A stretch of 64,000 bases of DNA from Pseudoalteromonas phenolica (GCF_005876835.1 NZ_PPSW01000007.1:124001-188000); one strand, 5' to 3'; shown: positions 53,330 through 63,026, numbered from the stretch's first letter. Notes: generated by a model not told the origin, from the letters alone. Made by a program: numbers and translations.

Positions 53330-53794
53330 CTAACCTTTAGGCTTAGCTACAAAGGTCTTGTTTACGATTTTCCATGCATCATTAAATTTATAAAGCACCA
53401 AATAATCTATGTAATGGGTTTTTGATGTTTCGAAATTCAACTTAACCATGGCCATATGTTGGTCAACAACATCAATAGAAAGAATATGGGCTTGCCAATG
53501 GTCTTTAGTCGGCTGCTTAAATATCTTGGCAAAATCACCCAAAGTTTGACTGCGAATGCTTTGCTTGCCAGTTTCTTTATCTGTCACGATAGACTTTATA
53601 TGACCATTTTCTAGCTCAAAAGCTTGCGCGATTAAGACTTCATCAGACTCTGCGATGCCTTTAAAGTAACTGTTTACCGTTTTAACAATATCGTTATGTT
53701 CAGCATTAAAGGTGGCTTTTGCACTACTTGCGCCAGAGAAAGACACCATAGCTACAAGCGCAATCGCTTGTAGACTAGATTTTAAATTCAACAT
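53330..53794 (-). CDS. Exported NTF2-like (SnoaL/lumazine-binding type) protein
   Basis: I start at Met 53794 (MLNLKSSLQ), with AAGGA 6 bases upstream. The 154-residue product has a signal peptide ending near SSAKA and then a domain of about 130 residues with the pattern of NTF2-like putative lumazine-binding proteins: VKTVNSYFKGIAESD at the start, FAKIF, and DYLVLYKFNDAWKIVNKTF at the end. Such proteins bind small molecules; the ligand is unknown. It is single-gene. Confidence 0.78.
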   Translation of the reverse strand: MLNLKSSLQAIALVAMVSFSGASSAKATFNAEHNDIVKTVNSYFKGIAESDEVLIAQAFELENGHIKSIVTDKETGKQSIRSQTLGDFAKIFKQPTKDHWQAHILSIDVVDQHMAMVKLNFETSKTHYIDYLVLYKFNDAWKIVNKTFVAKPKG

Positions 53795-53904
53795 AGGTGT
53801 TCCTTGAAAGTTAAGCACCTAGCCTCTCTCACCCTACTTACTATGTAAACGGCTAATAAGTAACAATTTATGTGTTTCTTTCTACAGAAGCTTGGTACAA
53901 ATAC

Positions 53905-54498
53905 TCAAAGAAAATAAGACGCACCAATGCTCACTAATAACAGCAATGCAAACGCAATTCTCAACCATTTTGCTTGCTCGGGTTTTGCAAAGAAAGGCCT
54001 GAGTTTACTGCCGATTGCCATCCATAATCCATCAACGATAACAGCAACAACAAAGCTAACCGTAGCAGTTAACATAGCACTGTAAACAGGAGAACTTGCT
54101 GGGATCATAAAGTTTGCAAAAATAGCTAAAAACGCGGCGTACGCTTTTGGGTTGATTAAATTTAATATAAAGCCATCTTTAAAGCTTGGCGCTGTCCCTG
54201 CTCTTTGCTCTATGCCGCTGGTGTTACTCGCGATCTTATACGCCACATAAATTAAGTAAGCGGTTGCGATACCTTGGCAGATGAGTTTGACCGTTGCGAA
54301 TTGCTCAAACAAGCTACCTAACCCCAATGCCACTAAGCTAATTGCCACCAGCAAGCCGAGTAGAATACCAGCAAGAAATCCTAAACCTTGCTTAAAACCA
54401 AAACTGGCACCGACACCAGCGAGGGCAAGCGGTGCTGGCCCAGGTGAGCCTAATAGAAGTGCGGTAGTGAGTGCGAGGGTGGTAACTGCTTCTATCAT
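53905..54498 (-). CDS. LysE/RhtB family amino-acid exporter
   Basis: The 197-residue protein has six predicted TM helices and the family's N-terminal motif LLGSPGPAPLALAGVGASFG near 16-35, plus FILNLINPKAYAAFLAIF near 110-127. LysE-family proteins export amino acids or derivatives across the inner membrane. The SPGPAPL form, in place of PGP with N, is the branch of uncharacterised translocators. It lies downstream of the propionate operon behind a terminator and is probably expressed separately. Confidence 0.88.
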   Translation of the reverse strand: MIEAVTTLALTTALLLGSPGPAPLALAGVGASFGFKQGLGFLAGILLGLLVAISLVALGLGSLFEQFATVKLICQGIATAYLIYVAYKIASNTSGIEQRAGTAPSFKDGFILNLINPKAYAAFLAIFANFMIPASSPVYSAMLTATVSFVVAVIVDGLWMAIGSKLRPFFAKPEQAKWLRIAFALLLLVSIGASYFL

Positions 54499-54550
54499 TT
54501 ATTCCTAATCCCTTTACTTTTAAAATATAAATACGGAGTGATTCAGTCAT

Positions 54551-54576
54551 TAAAAAAGGCCCTCTCGGGCCTTGGG
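54551..54576 (-). terminator. Intrinsic terminator between the prp operon and the exporter gene
   Basis: AAGGCCC at 54556-54562 pairs with GGGCCTT at 54567-54573 around TCTC. On the minus strand a T6 tract follows, so it stops transcripts coming from prpF. Confidence 0.75.
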
Positions 54577-54626
54577 AGTATCACAACTCATGAACAATTT
54601 GCTTAAATTAACTTGAGTTCGAATTA

Positions 54627-54823
54627 ACCTGAACTTGGGTTAAGAGATTTACCAATGCATAGAAGATTAAATAAACCTTTTCCAACTAAGTCTCCAGCCG
54701 GAAACTTTTAGAGATAACAAGGCGAATTTACGCGTCAATAGCTAGCCTATTGCAAGTGAATTCAACGCAGTTAGCATTAAAAGTAGCCGCTGGAGATAAG
54801 TTTATTATTCCTAGTTCAGGTTA
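54627..54823. repeat. Nested inverted-repeat element between prpF and its terminator
   Basis: Inner arms: AACTAAGTCTCCAGCCGG at 54685-54702 and its imperfect inverse near 54786-54803 (read as AACTTATCTCCAGCGGC). Outer arms: AATTAACCTGAACTT at 54627 and AGTTCAGGTTAAC near 54813. The core contains AATTTACGCGTCAATAGCTA and GAATTCAACGCAGTTAGC. No coding frame. It looks like a miniature inverted-repeat element; the rest of this gap is the terminator at 54551. Confidence 0.65.
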
Positions 54824-54825
54824 AC

Positions 54826-55998
54826 CTAGTCCTGCGGTACGCGTACTGAGCCTTCCATTAGCACTCTTGCGCTTCGGCTCATGACCGCTTTTTCAGCTAG
54901 CCATTTACCATCAACAGGTTTTGCAGCTGCACCGACTTTTAATGTGCCCGATGGGTGACCAAAGGTGACGCTTTCACGCTCAGTGCCACCAGCAGCCAAA
55001 TTCACTATGGTGCCAGGAATTGCAGCAGCCGTCGCAATTGCAACAGCCGCTGTGCCCATCATGGCGTGGTGAAGCTTGCCCATAGAAAGTGCACGGACAC
55101 ACACATCGATATCAGACTCAGCAATCGCTTTACCACTTGAGGCGGTGTAAGCCTGAGCAGGTGCAGCAAACGCAATTTTAGGCGTATGCTGACGCACTTT
55201 TGCTTCTGCGATATCTTTGATCAAACCCATTTTCACTGCACCATGAGCACGAATGGTTTCAAAGCGTTCAAGCACGGCTGCATCGCTGTTAATGGCTTCT
55301 TGTAACTCTGTGCCTGTGTAACCTAAGTCTTCTGCATTGAAAAATAGGGTTGGAATACCTGCGTTGATCATGGTCACAGGAAAAGTACCAATACCTGGCA
55401 CTTCAAGACTGTCAATCAAGTTACCTGATGGGAACATATCGCCTTCACCGTCAGCTGGGTCCATAAACTCAACCACGACTTCGGCAGCAGGGAAAGTCAC
55501 GCCATCTAACTCAAAATCACCGGTTTCTTGCACCTCACCATTGGTCATAGGAATGTGCGCAATAATGGTTTTTTTGATGTTGGCTTGCCAAATACGCACA
55601 ACCGCGATGCCGTTTTCAGGCACACGTTCAGCGTCAACTAAGCCGTTACTGATCGCAAATGCGCCTACCGCAGCGGTTAAGTTACCGCAATTTCCGCTCC
55701 AATCGATAAAAGGCTTATCAATTGCAACCTGACCAAATAGGTAATCTACATCGTGATCTGGCACATCACTTTTTGCCAGAATCACAGTTTTACTGGTGCT
55801 TGACGTTGCACCGCCCATACCATCGGTGTGTTTTGCGTATGGATCAGGGCTGCCAATCACGCGCAGCAATAAATTGTCGCGTGCCTCACCTGCAACTTGC
55901 GCCGCGGCTGGTAAATCAGCAAGGTTAAAAAAGACGCCCTTACTGGTGCCGCCACGCATATAAGTTGCAGGCACTTTAATTTGTGGTTTGAAAGCCAT
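54826..55998 (-). CDS. prpF: 2-methylaconitate cis-trans isomerase PrpF
   Basis: The 390-residue protein has the PrpF start YMRGGTSKGVFFN, the phosphate-type loop GMGGATSSTSKT near 60-72, and GNCGNLTAAVGAFA near 100. A second half carries the isomerase repeat fold (MINAGIPTLFF). PrpF isomerises the trans product made by AcnD to 2-methyl-cis-aconitate in the methylcitrate cycle. It is the last gene of the operon, 47 bp after acnD. Gene order and content fit the AcnD/PrpF version of the pathway. Confidence 0.95.
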   Translation of the reverse strand: MAFKPQIKVPATYMRGGTSKGVFFNLADLPAAAQVAGEARDNLLLRVIGSPDPYAKHTDGMGGATSSTSKTVILAKSDVPDHDVDYLFGQVAIDKPFIDWSGNCGNLTAAVGAFAISNGLVDAERVPENGIAVVRIWQANIKKTIIAHIPMTNGEVQETGDFELDGVTFPAAEVVVEFMDPADGEGDMFPSGNLIDSLEVPGIGTFPVTMINAGIPTLFFNAEDLGYTGTELQEAINSDAAVLERFETIRAHGAVKMGLIKDIAEAKVRQHTPKIAFAAPAQAYTASSGKAIAESDIDVCVRALSMGKLHHAMMGTAAVAIATAAAIPGTIVNLAAGGTERESVTFGHPSGTLKVGAAAKPVDGKWLAEKAVMSRSARVLMEGSVRVPQD

Positions 55999-56045
55999 TT
56001 AAAAATCCTTCAAAAGCGAATGAGAAAGCCTCATTCACTTATTTA

Positions 56046-58637
56046 TTAATTATTAGCTTCTAAAAAGTCTTGTGCGAATCTTTGAAGAACACCACCTGCC
56101 GCGTAAATTGATACTTCTTCTGCTGTATCAAGACGACATAGCATAGGCACTTCTACACGCTCGCCATTTTGACGATTAACCAATAAAGTTAATGTTGCAC
56201 CCGGGCTTGGCTCACCAATAACGTCATAGGTTTCAGTACCGTCAAGACCCAGTGTTTTTCGGGTTGTACCGGCTGCGAATTGCAGAGGTAATACACCCAT
56301 TCCGATTAAGTTTGTACGGTGAATACGCTCAAAACCTTCTGCTGCAATCACTTCAACACCCGCTAAACGCACACCTTTGGCCGCCCAGTCACGTGATGAA
56401 CCCTGACCATAGTCCGCACCTGCAACAATAATCAACGGTTGCTTGCGTTCCATGTAGGTTTCGATGGCTTCCCACATGCGCGTTACTTTGCCCTCAGGCT
56501 CAATACGTGCCAGTGAGCCTTGCTTCACTTCACCGTTTTCGTCTAACACCATTTCGTTAAACAATTTCGGGTTTGCAAAGGTTGCACGTTGCGCCGTTAA
56601 GTGGTCGCCACGGTGGGTTGCGTAAGAGTTAAAGTCTTCTTCTGGCAGACCCATTTTCGCCAAGTATTCACCAGCAGCACTACTTGCCATAATTGCATTT
56701 GAAGGAGATAGGTGATCGGTGGTGATGTTGTCACCTAGTACGGCAAGTGGACGCATGCCTTTCATGGTACGCTCAGCTGCCAATGCACCTTCCCAATAAG
56801 GAGGACGGCGAATGTAGGTACTCATTTTGCGCCAATCATATAGCGGGTCGTTCTTCTCGCCATAATCGACGTTTAAGTCAAACATTGGCTCATATACTTG
56901 GCGGAATTGCTCTGGCTTCACGCTTTTAGCGATAACTGCATCGATCTCTTCATCCGTTGGCCACAAATCTTTGAGGGTAACAGGGTTACCGTTTTGGTCA
57001 TGTCCCAGTACATCTTTTTCGATGTCAAAACGAATGGTTCCTGCAATCGCATACGCCACAACCAGTGGTGGAGACGCTAAGAAAGCTTGTTTTGCATAAG
57101 GGTGAATACGACCATCAAAGTTACGGTTACCCGACAGTACCGCCGTTGAGTATAAGTCACGGTCGATGATCTCTTGTTGGATTTTCGGGTCTAACGCACC
57201 GCTCATACCGTTACAAGTTGTACACGCAAATGCCACAACACCAAAACCAAGTTGCTCTAATTCAGGTAATAACTCTGCATCTTCAAGATACATTTTTACC
57301 GTCTTAGAACCTGGCGCCAGTGATGATTTAACCCAAGGCTTACGAGTTAAACCCTTTGCGTTGGCATTACGTGCAAGTAGGCCAGCGGCAATTACGTTGC
57401 GCGGGTTAGAAGTATTGGTACAGCTGGTGATAGCTGCGATGATCACCGCGCCATCTGGCATTTTGCCTTCTTCGTTTTCAACTGTGCCTGCAATACCCGC
57501 TGCAGCAAGTTCTGAAGTAGATACACGGCGGTGTGGGTTAGAAGGGCCTGCGATATTACGACCAACTGTTGATAAATCAAAAGTTAAAACGCGCTCATAT
57601 TCAGCGGTTTCTAAGCTGTCTGCCCAAAGGCCAGTTTCTTTCGCATAGCTTTCAACAAGCTGAACTTGCTCGTCGTCACGACCTGTGATCTTTAAATAAT
57701 CGATGGTGTGTTGGTCGATGTAGAACATCGCCGCTGTTGCACCATATTCTGGCGTCATGTTTGAGATGGTTGCACGGTCGCCAAGTGTTAAGCTTGCCGC
57801 ACCTTCACCATAAAACTCTAAGTAAGCGCCGACTACTTTTTCAGCTCTTAAAAATTCAGTGATTGCGAGTACGATATCCGTTGCGGTTATGCCCGGTTGT
57901 GCTTTACCTGTTAGCTCAACACCGACAATATCTGGTAGGCGCATGTAAGAAGCACGACCTAACATGACGCTTTCGGCTTCAAGACCACCTACACCTACTG
58001 CAATTACACCGAGTGCATCAACGTGTGGCGTATGGCTGTCAGTACCAACCAGTGTATCTGGGAATGCTACACCGTCGCGGGCATGGATAACCGGCGACAT
58101 TTTCTCTAGGTTGATTTGGTGCATGATGCCGTTACCCGGTTGGATAACGTCAACGTTTTTAAATGCAGTTTTTGTCCAGTTAATAAAGTGGAAGCGGTCT
58201 TCGTTACGACGGTCTTCAATGGCACGGTTTTTCTCGAATGCATCTTTTTCAAAACCAGCGTGCTCAACCGCCAGCGAGTGGTCGACGATAAGCTGAGTCG
58301 GAACCACTGGATTAACTTTAGAAGGATCACCGCCTTTTGCAGCAATTGCATCACGTAAGCCGGCAAGGTCAACAAGGGCGGTTTGGCCCAAGATATCGTG
58401 ACACACAACACGTGCAGGAAACCAAGGGAAATCAAGGTCACGCTTTCTGTCAATTAACTGAGATAAACTTGCATCTAGCTTTTCAGGCTCACAACGGCGA
58501 ACTAGGTTTTCTGCAAGTACACGCGATGTGTAAGGGAGTGTGGCGTACGCGCCCGGTTTAATGGCATCAACAGCTTCACGGGTATCGTAATAAGCGAGTT
58601 GTGAGTTGGGTAAGATCTTACGGTATTTGGTATTCAT
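56046..58637 (-). CDS. acnD: 2-methylcitrate dehydratase AcnD (Fe-S dependent)
   Basis: The 863-residue enzyme is an aconitase-superfamily hydratase of the AcnD subgroup. The [4Fe-4S] cysteines are Cys406 in SCTNTSNPRN and Cys472 and Cys475 in CTTCNG. Substrate residues include GQGSSRDWAAKG in the swivel domain. It dehydrates 2-methylcitrate to a 2-methylaconitate isomer, which PrpF then corrects. AcnD replaces PrpD in many gammaproteobacteria and its pairing with prpF is diagnostic. It follows prpC after 157 bp. Confidence 0.96.
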   Translation of the reverse strand: MNTKYRKILPNSQLAYYDTREAVDAIKPGAYATLPYTSRVLAENLVRRCEPEKLDASLSQLIDRKRDLDFPWFPARVVCHDILGQTALVDLAGLRDAIAAKGGDPSKVNPVVPTQLIVDHSLAVEHAGFEKDAFEKNRAIEDRRNEDRFHFINWTKTAFKNVDVIQPGNGIMHQINLEKMSPVIHARDGVAFPDTLVGTDSHTPHVDALGVIAVGVGGLEAESVMLGRASYMRLPDIVGVELTGKAQPGITATDIVLAITEFLRAEKVVGAYLEFYGEGAASLTLGDRATISNMTPEYGATAAMFYIDQHTIDYLKITGRDDEQVQLVESYAKETGLWADSLETAEYERVLTFDLSTVGRNIAGPSNPHRRVSTSELAAAGIAGTVENEEGKMPDGAVIIAAITSCTNTSNPRNVIAAGLLARNANAKGLTRKPWVKSSLAPGSKTVKMYLEDAELLPELEQLGFGVVAFACTTCNGMSGALDPKIQQEIIDRDLYSTAVLSGNRNFDGRIHPYAKQAFLASPPLVVAYAIAGTIRFDIEKDVLGHDQNGNPVTLKDLWPTDEEIDAVIAKSVKPEQFRQVYEPMFDLNVDYGEKNDPLYDWRKMSTYIRRPPYWEGALAAERTMKGMRPLAVLGDNITTDHLSPSNAIMASSAAGEYLAKMGLPEEDFNSYATHRGDHLTAQRATFANPKLFNEMVLDENGEVKQGSLARIEPEGKVTRMWEAIETYMERKQPLIIVAGADYGQGSSRDWAAKGVRLAGVEVIAAEGFERIHRTNLIGMGVLPLQFAAGTTRKTLGLDGTETYDVIGEPSPGATLTLLVNRQNGERVEVPMLCRLDTAEEVSIYAAGGVLQRFAQDFLEANN

Positions 58638-58794
58638 AACTTTCTGACTTCTTTATCCCATCGTCTTTCAAATTACATAGGTTTTAGCTGCCTACGTGAA
58701 ATATAAAATCCATAGGGTAAAACTTAAACACTTGGCTTAAGTTGGAGTGACGGTAGTGAGTGACAAAGTCAAACTCTGTCACTCGAACTTTAAA

Positions 58795-59916
58795 TTAACG
58801 CTCTGAAATTGGCGTTACAGGGCGTAGCTCTTCACCTGTATATTCCGCAGAAGGACGGATAATACGGTTGTCAGCACGTTGTTCCATCACGTGTGCAGCC
58901 CAGCCAGTTAGACGAGACATTACGAAGATAGGCGTGAATAGCTTAGTCGGAATACCCATGAAGTTGTATGCAGATGCGTGGAAGAAATCAGCGTTACAAA
59001 AAAGCTTCTTCTCACGCCACATGACTTCTTCACAACGTACTGATACAGGGTAAAGTACGTCATCACCCACATCTGCCGCTAGCTTTTCAGACCAGTCTTT
59101 GATGATTTCATTACGAGGATCTGATTCTGAGTAAATCGCGTGACCGAAGCCCATGATTTTTTCTTTACGCTCAAGTTTACCCATCATTTCAGCTTCAGCA
59201 TGATCTGGTGAAGTAAAGCCTTCAATTAGCTCCATCGCTGCTTCGTTAGCACCACCGTGTAGTGGACCACGAAGTGAACCAATCGCACCCGTTACACATG
59301 AGTGCATATCAGAAAGCGTCGATGCACACACGCGCGCTGTGAAGGTAGACGCATTAAACTCATGCTCTGCATAAAGAATTAAAGACACATGCATAACTTG
59401 CTCGTGTAATTCTTTGGCTTTTTCGCCGTGTAGCATTGTAAGGAAGTGACCACCAATTGAATCATCATCGGTTTCAACGTCAACACGCACGCCATCATGG
59501 CTAAAACGGTACCAATAACAAATGATACTTGGGAAAACCGCTAGCATGCGATCAGTTACTTGGTCTTGCTCATCAAATGTTGCTTCACCTTCAAGGTTGC
59601 CTAGCATTGAACAACCCGTGCGTAACACATCCATTGGGTGTGCATCTGCTGGAATGCGCTCTAGTACATCTTTAAGGGCTTGAGGCAGACCGCGCATTGC
59701 ACGTAGTTTGTCTTTATACGCGTCTAGCTCTGTTTGAGTTGGTAGGTGACCTTTTAAAATAAGGTGCGCCACTTCTTCAAACTGACAATTTGCTGCTAAA
59801 TCTTTTACGTCGTAACCACGGTAAGTTAGGCCAGAACCTGATACGCCTACTGTTGATAATGCTGTTTTACCCGCTACTTGTCCGCGTAGGCCTGCACCGC
59901 TTAGTACTTTTGCCAT
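58795..59916 (-). CDS. prpC: 2-methylcitrate synthase PrpC
   Basis: The 373-residue enzyme has the citrate-synthase catalytic residues: His220 in PLHGGANEA, His259 in GFGHAIY and Asp310 in NADFFHASAY, plus His185 in EHEFN. It condenses propionyl-CoA with oxaloacetate. The short length, compared with about 430 for type I citrate synthase, and the operon context identify PrpC. It is preceded by prpB by 87 bp. Confidence 0.96.
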   Translation of the reverse strand: MAKVLSGAGLRGQVAGKTALSTVGVSGSGLTYRGYDVKDLAANCQFEEVAHLILKGHLPTQTELDAYKDKLRAMRGLPQALKDVLERIPADAHPMDVLRTGCSMLGNLEGEATFDEQDQVTDRMLAVFPSIICYWYRFSHDGVRVDVETDDDSIGGHFLTMLHGEKAKELHEQVMHVSLILYAEHEFNASTFTARVCASTLSDMHSCVTGAIGSLRGPLHGGANEAAMELIEGFTSPDHAEAEMMGKLERKEKIMGFGHAIYSESDPRNEIIKDWSEKLAADVGDDVLYPVSVRCEEVMWREKKLFCNADFFHASAYNFMGIPTKLFTPIFVMSRLTGWAAHVMEQRADNRIIRPSAEYTGEELRPVTPISER

Positions 59917-60003
59917 GATGTTGTCTCCTGAAATTTTTACCTGCTAATGGTGAATTTTTTTGGGTAAGCCTCATTGTGCTCACCTCATAATTACTGCTTT
60001 TAA

Positions 60004-60897
60004 TTATTTATTTTTGCCTTCGGCGAACAACGCATCAAGCTTCTGCTCGTAGTCGTGATAGCCAAGGTAATCATAAAGATCCATACGCGTTTGCATGGTA
60101 TCGATAACAGCTTTTTGATCGCCGTTTTGTAAAATGCTTTGATAAACTAACTCTGCCGCTTTGTTCATTGCACGGAAAGCACTTAATGGGTAAAGCACCA
60201 TATCTACGCCCCACTCACCAAGCTCTTCTTTATTCCAAAGCTCTGTTTTACCAAATTCTGTGATGTTCGCTAAAATTGGCACATCAAGCGCTTCGCTAAA
60301 TGCACGATAGTGCTCTTCCGTTTGTACGGCTTCTGCAAAAATGCCATCAGCACCCGCTGCAACATAGGCTTTTGCACGCTTAATCGCCGCATCTAAGCCT
60401 TCTTGTGCGAATGAATCTGTACGCGCCATGATGAAGAAATCAGGATCGGTACGCGCATCGACTGCCGCTTTAATACGATCAACCATTTCTTCTGTTGAAA
60501 CGATCTCTTTATTTGGGCGGTGACCACAACGTTTTTGTGCAACTTGGTCTTCCATATGCACGGCTGCAGCACCGGATTTTTCCATATCACGAACTGTTTT
60601 TGCGATATTGAACGCACCGCCCCAGCCGGTGTCGATATCAACCATCAGAGGCAGGTCACATGCAGAGGTAATACGCTGTACGTCAGCAATAACGTCGTTT
60701 AGAGAAGTCATACCTAAATCAGGAAGGCCATAAGAGGCATTTGCAACACCGCCACCTGATAAGTAAATTGCTTGGTGGCCAATTTTCTTCGCCATCATTG
60801 CACTGTAGGCATTAATTGTGCCCACGATCTGCAGTGGTTGGTTGGCTTTTAATGCATCGCGGAATTTTTTACCCGCACTGATAGTTCCTGTTGTCAT
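60004..60897 (-). CDS. prpB: 2-methylisocitrate lyase PrpB
   Basis: The 297-residue enzyme has the isocitrate-lyase superfamily active-site motif KRCGH at 122-126 (Cys124), metal-binding [11 protein letters not shown] at 87-97 and the [11 protein letters not shown] segment. It splits 2-methylisocitrate to pyruvate and succinate, ending the methylcitrate cycle. It is 43 bp after the GntR gene, so the regulator heads the same transcript. Confidence 0.96.
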   Translation of the reverse strand: MTTGTISAGKKFRDALKANQPLQIVGTINAYSAMMAKKIGHQAIYLSGGGVANASYGLPDLGMTSLNDVIADVQRITSACDLPLMVDIDTGWGGAFNIAKTVRDMEKSGAAAVHMEDQVAQKRCGHRPNKEIVSTEEMVDRIKAAVDARTDPDFFIMARTDSFAQEGLDAAIKRAKAYVAAGADGIFAEAVQTEEHYRAFSEALDVPILANITEFGKTELWNKEELGEWGVDMVLYPLSAFRAMNKAAELVYQSILQNGDQKAVIDTMQTRMDLYDYLGYHDYEQKLDALFAEGKNK

Positions 60898-60940
60898 CTT
60901 GATGATCTCTCTGGTTATCCTGAAAATGTGTGTAAGAAGC

Positions 60941-61600
60941 TCACTGGTTTAGCTTGGCTTCGATATTATTTTTTGAATACATAATGTGTCGGCGCATCAA
61001 CATTTCGGCGAGCTCTGGGTCGCGATTGCTGATGGCTTGCACTATATGTTTATGCTCATCAAAAGCGGTACTCACACGAGGACCCGCCATGCCTAACTGC
61101 ACGCGATACATACGCACTAAGTGATATAGGCCATTGACCAACATATTAATTAAATGATTATTTTTGCTGCCGAGAATAATGCGGTAATGAAAATCTAAAT
61201 CGCCCGCTTCTTGATAATAGCGCTCAGTGGTTTTGATATTTTCTGATTGGCTATTTAGGAGTAATTTCAACTCTGCCACTTCCTCATCAGACATATTAGT
61301 TGCAGCAAGGCGCGCCGCCATGCCCTCAAGTGACTCACGCACTTGGTAAAGTTCAATTAACCCCTCAGGGCTTAATGCCACTACACGTGCACCCACATTT
61401 GGCTTGCGCTCAACCAAGTTACAGCTTTCTAAACGGTTAATTGCTTCTCGAACTACTGCACGGCTCACTTCATATTTTGTCGACAACTCAGTTTCACTGA
61501 GTTTTGCTGATGCTGGGATTTCCCCCTCTACAATCTCTTTTCTTAAGCGAAAAAACGCTTTATCTGAGGCTGTTACAGCATTTTCTTGAAAAATCGACAT
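60941..61600 (-). CDS. GntR/FadR-type regulator of the propionate operon
   Basis: The 219-residue protein has the winged HTH at about 15-70 ([20 protein letters not shown], then [18 protein letters not shown]) and an FCD-type helical ligand domain with the usual metal-site histidines near DFHYRIILG and the C-terminal RRHIMYSK. It begins the GntR-prpBC-acnD-prpF transcript. It probably represses the operon and is released by 2-methylcitrate or a related acid, as with other PrpR regulators of this type. Two operator-like palindromes lie upstream. Confidence 0.9.
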   Translation of the reverse strand: MSIFQENAVTASDKAFFRLRKEIVEGEIPASAKLSETELSTKYEVSRAVVREAINRLESCNLVERKPNVGARVVALSPEGLIELYQVRESLEGMAARLAATNMSDEEVAELKLLLNSQSENIKTTERYYQEAGDLDFHYRIILGSKNNHLINMLVNGLYHLVRMYRVQLGMAGPRVSTAFDEHKHIVQAISNRDPELAEMLMRRHIMYSKNNIEAKLNQ

Positions 61601-61629
61601 AGTAAATCTTAAAAGCCGTGTTTAATAAG

Positions 61630-61640
61630 TTGTAGACAAT
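61630..61640. promoter_or_regulatory. GntR-type operator, proximal
   Basis: TTGTAGACAAT shares the TTGT-GACAA half-sites with the site at 61682 and lies 30 bp upstream of the GntR start codon. Confidence 0.55.
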
Positions 61641-61681
61641 ATAGTAGTGCTTTACGTGCACGTCAACCTAGAAACGACAAG

Positions 61682-61693
61682 ATTGTCGACAAT
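61682..61693. promoter_or_regulatory. GntR-type operator, distal perfect palindrome
   Basis: ATTGTCGACAAT is a perfect 12-bp palindrome, 82 bp upstream of the regulator gene, and matches TTGTAGACAAT at 61630. Spacing between their centres is about 53 bp, five helical turns. I recall this type of motif for GntR-type PrpR of related genera; that is knowledge, not a search. Confidence 0.6.
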
Positions 61694-61837
61694 ACTTGGG
61701 TATAGTGTTTATAAGTTTGGTGAATATTGGGGTGGTGGGGGGTGTATAGATTAGATTATAGGTAAAGAGGTTTTTGTTGGGGGTTTAAGTTAAGAAGCTA
61801 AGTTCACTCTATTGAGAAATGAAATAAGTGAGTTTAA
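61694..61837. other. Gene-free stretch upstream of the GntR operators
   Basis: G- and T-rich sequence (GGGGTGGTGGGGGGTG at about 61729-61744) with no repeat copy, hairpin or reading frame that I can recognise. The composite repeat begins at about 61838. Confidence 0.5.
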
Positions 61838-62293
61838 TGTTGTAATACATCCATGTAGCTACGCCCATCGGGTATCCATACCCTCACTTCCTCGTGCTGC
61901 GAAACTTCGTTTCGGTCTTGATAAGAGTTGATTTGTAATACTTCCATGTAGCTTGGGTTGGGTCCGGTTCGGCCATCCGAGGCCTCACGCTCAACGCTAG
62001 TCTTGCTGCGCGCACTATAAATGAAAAATTTTGGATGCTGTGTTGTTTTACATCCATGTAGCTACGTCCATCGGGTATCCATACCCTCACCTCCTCGTGC
62101 TGCGAAACTTCGTTTCGGTCACTCGTCGCCCTTGCGCAAGAGTAACCTTGCTTCGATAGGGTGTCTGGTTCTAATGTAGTTAAATCTGCTCTTTTCACCT
62201 TGAACTTCTGATCTGAGAAAAGCTCAAACCCGGCTAAAATTGCTCTCTTCACCTTGCGCAAAAGTAACCTACTCCGTAGGTATATTTTGCACG
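61838..62293. repeat. Composite interspersed repeat block downstream of the cold-shock gene
   Basis: Two copies of the ACATCCATGTAGCTACG module (about 61847 and 62049), each leading into the GAAAC-TTC-GTTTC hairpin, flank one copy of GGCCTCACGCTCAACGCTAG near 61980. A GCAAAA hairpin lies at 62258-62290, with stem ACCTAC-GTAGGT. The block shares all module types with 36731-37195, some 25 kb away. No gene. Confidence 0.8.
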
Positions 62294-62297
62294 GACA

Positions 62298-62324
62298 TAA
62301 AAAAAGCAAGCTAGTGCTTGCTTT
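62298..62324 (-). terminator. Intrinsic terminator of the cold-shock gene
   Basis: AAAGCAAGC at 62303-62311 pairs with GCTTGCTTT at 62316-62324 around TAGT, and on the minus strand a T7 tract follows. Confidence 0.9.
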
Positions 62325-62343
62325 CTTGTTAAGTGATTAACAC

Positions 62344-62553
62344 TTAAAGTACAGTGATGTTCTCAGCTTGTGGGCCTTTTTGACCTGTAGCTAATGTGAA
62401 CTCTACTTTCTGACCTTCAACTAAAGTGCGGAAACCGTCACCTTTGATAGCGCTGAAGTGTGCGAAAACATCTGGACCATTTTCTTGTGCAATGAAACCA
62501 AAACCTTTTGACTCGTTAAACCACTTAACGGTACCAGTAACTGTATTAGACAT
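62344..62553 (-). CDS. Cold-shock-domain protein (Csp family)
   Basis: The 69-residue protein is a single cold-shock domain. RNP1 is KGFGFI at 16-21 and RNP2 is VFAHF at 29-33, with the start [12 protein letters not shown]. It binds single-stranded RNA or DNA as a chaperone. Length and motifs fit the CspA family; the paralogue cannot be named. Its 5' leader is long and carries a hairpin and a repeated 9-mer, as for temperature-controlled csp mRNAs. It ends in a strong terminator. Confidence 0.93.
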   Translation of the reverse strand: MSNTVTGTVKWFNESKGFGFIAQENGPDVFAHFSAIKGDGFRTLVEGQKVEFTLATGQKGPQAENITVL

Positions 62554-62645
62554 AATATGTATATCCTGATCTTTAAAATTAACTATGCCCTTGTGGGCGC
62601 ATAGAGCAAAAACTAGACGGTACTTAAAAACTTCAGGACGGTACT
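62554..62645 (-). promoter_or_regulatory. Structured 5' leader/promoter region of the cold-shock gene
   Basis: CTATGC at 62583-62588 pairs with GCATAG at 62599-62604, with an inner CCC-GGG. GACGGTACT occurs twice, at 62616-62624 and 62637-62645, 21 bp apart. AGGA lies 10 bases before the ATG. The rest of the gap (62646-63026) is AT-rich, with promoter-like sequence for the next gene but nothing else recognisable. Confidence 0.5.
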
Positions 62646-63026
62646 ACAAGTATGACTCATACAATAACGTGGTGGAAATTTATAAACACTGACAAATTTT
62701 TGTCTGTCTTCATAGTAAAGCCCTCTCAAGCTAAGTCAAACGATTTTAGGTCAAAAAATGATTAATTTTTAATTACAGGTAGATCTCTCACACAGTATAA
62801 GGCATACGCTTACATGCGCTATTATTGTATATAAATCAATATAGTTATGATCCGTCAATTAAACCGGGTGATAAATTGGCTTAAGTCACAGGCGTTTTAA
62901 AGCTGAATACTTATTGAGCACATTAAGTTCTAAGCTTGCTTATTTATTTAGAGCATAAGGGCGGTTTAAGGCAAAATTAAATCTGATATCATGCCATTTA
63001 AAATAGCCTTAATTTTTGTGTATCCG

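Noticed and set aside
61884..62309. 141-codon open frame on the minus strand
   Set aside because: It lies wholly within the composite repeats and its parts recur as non-coding modules at 36731-37195, where no matching frame is kept.
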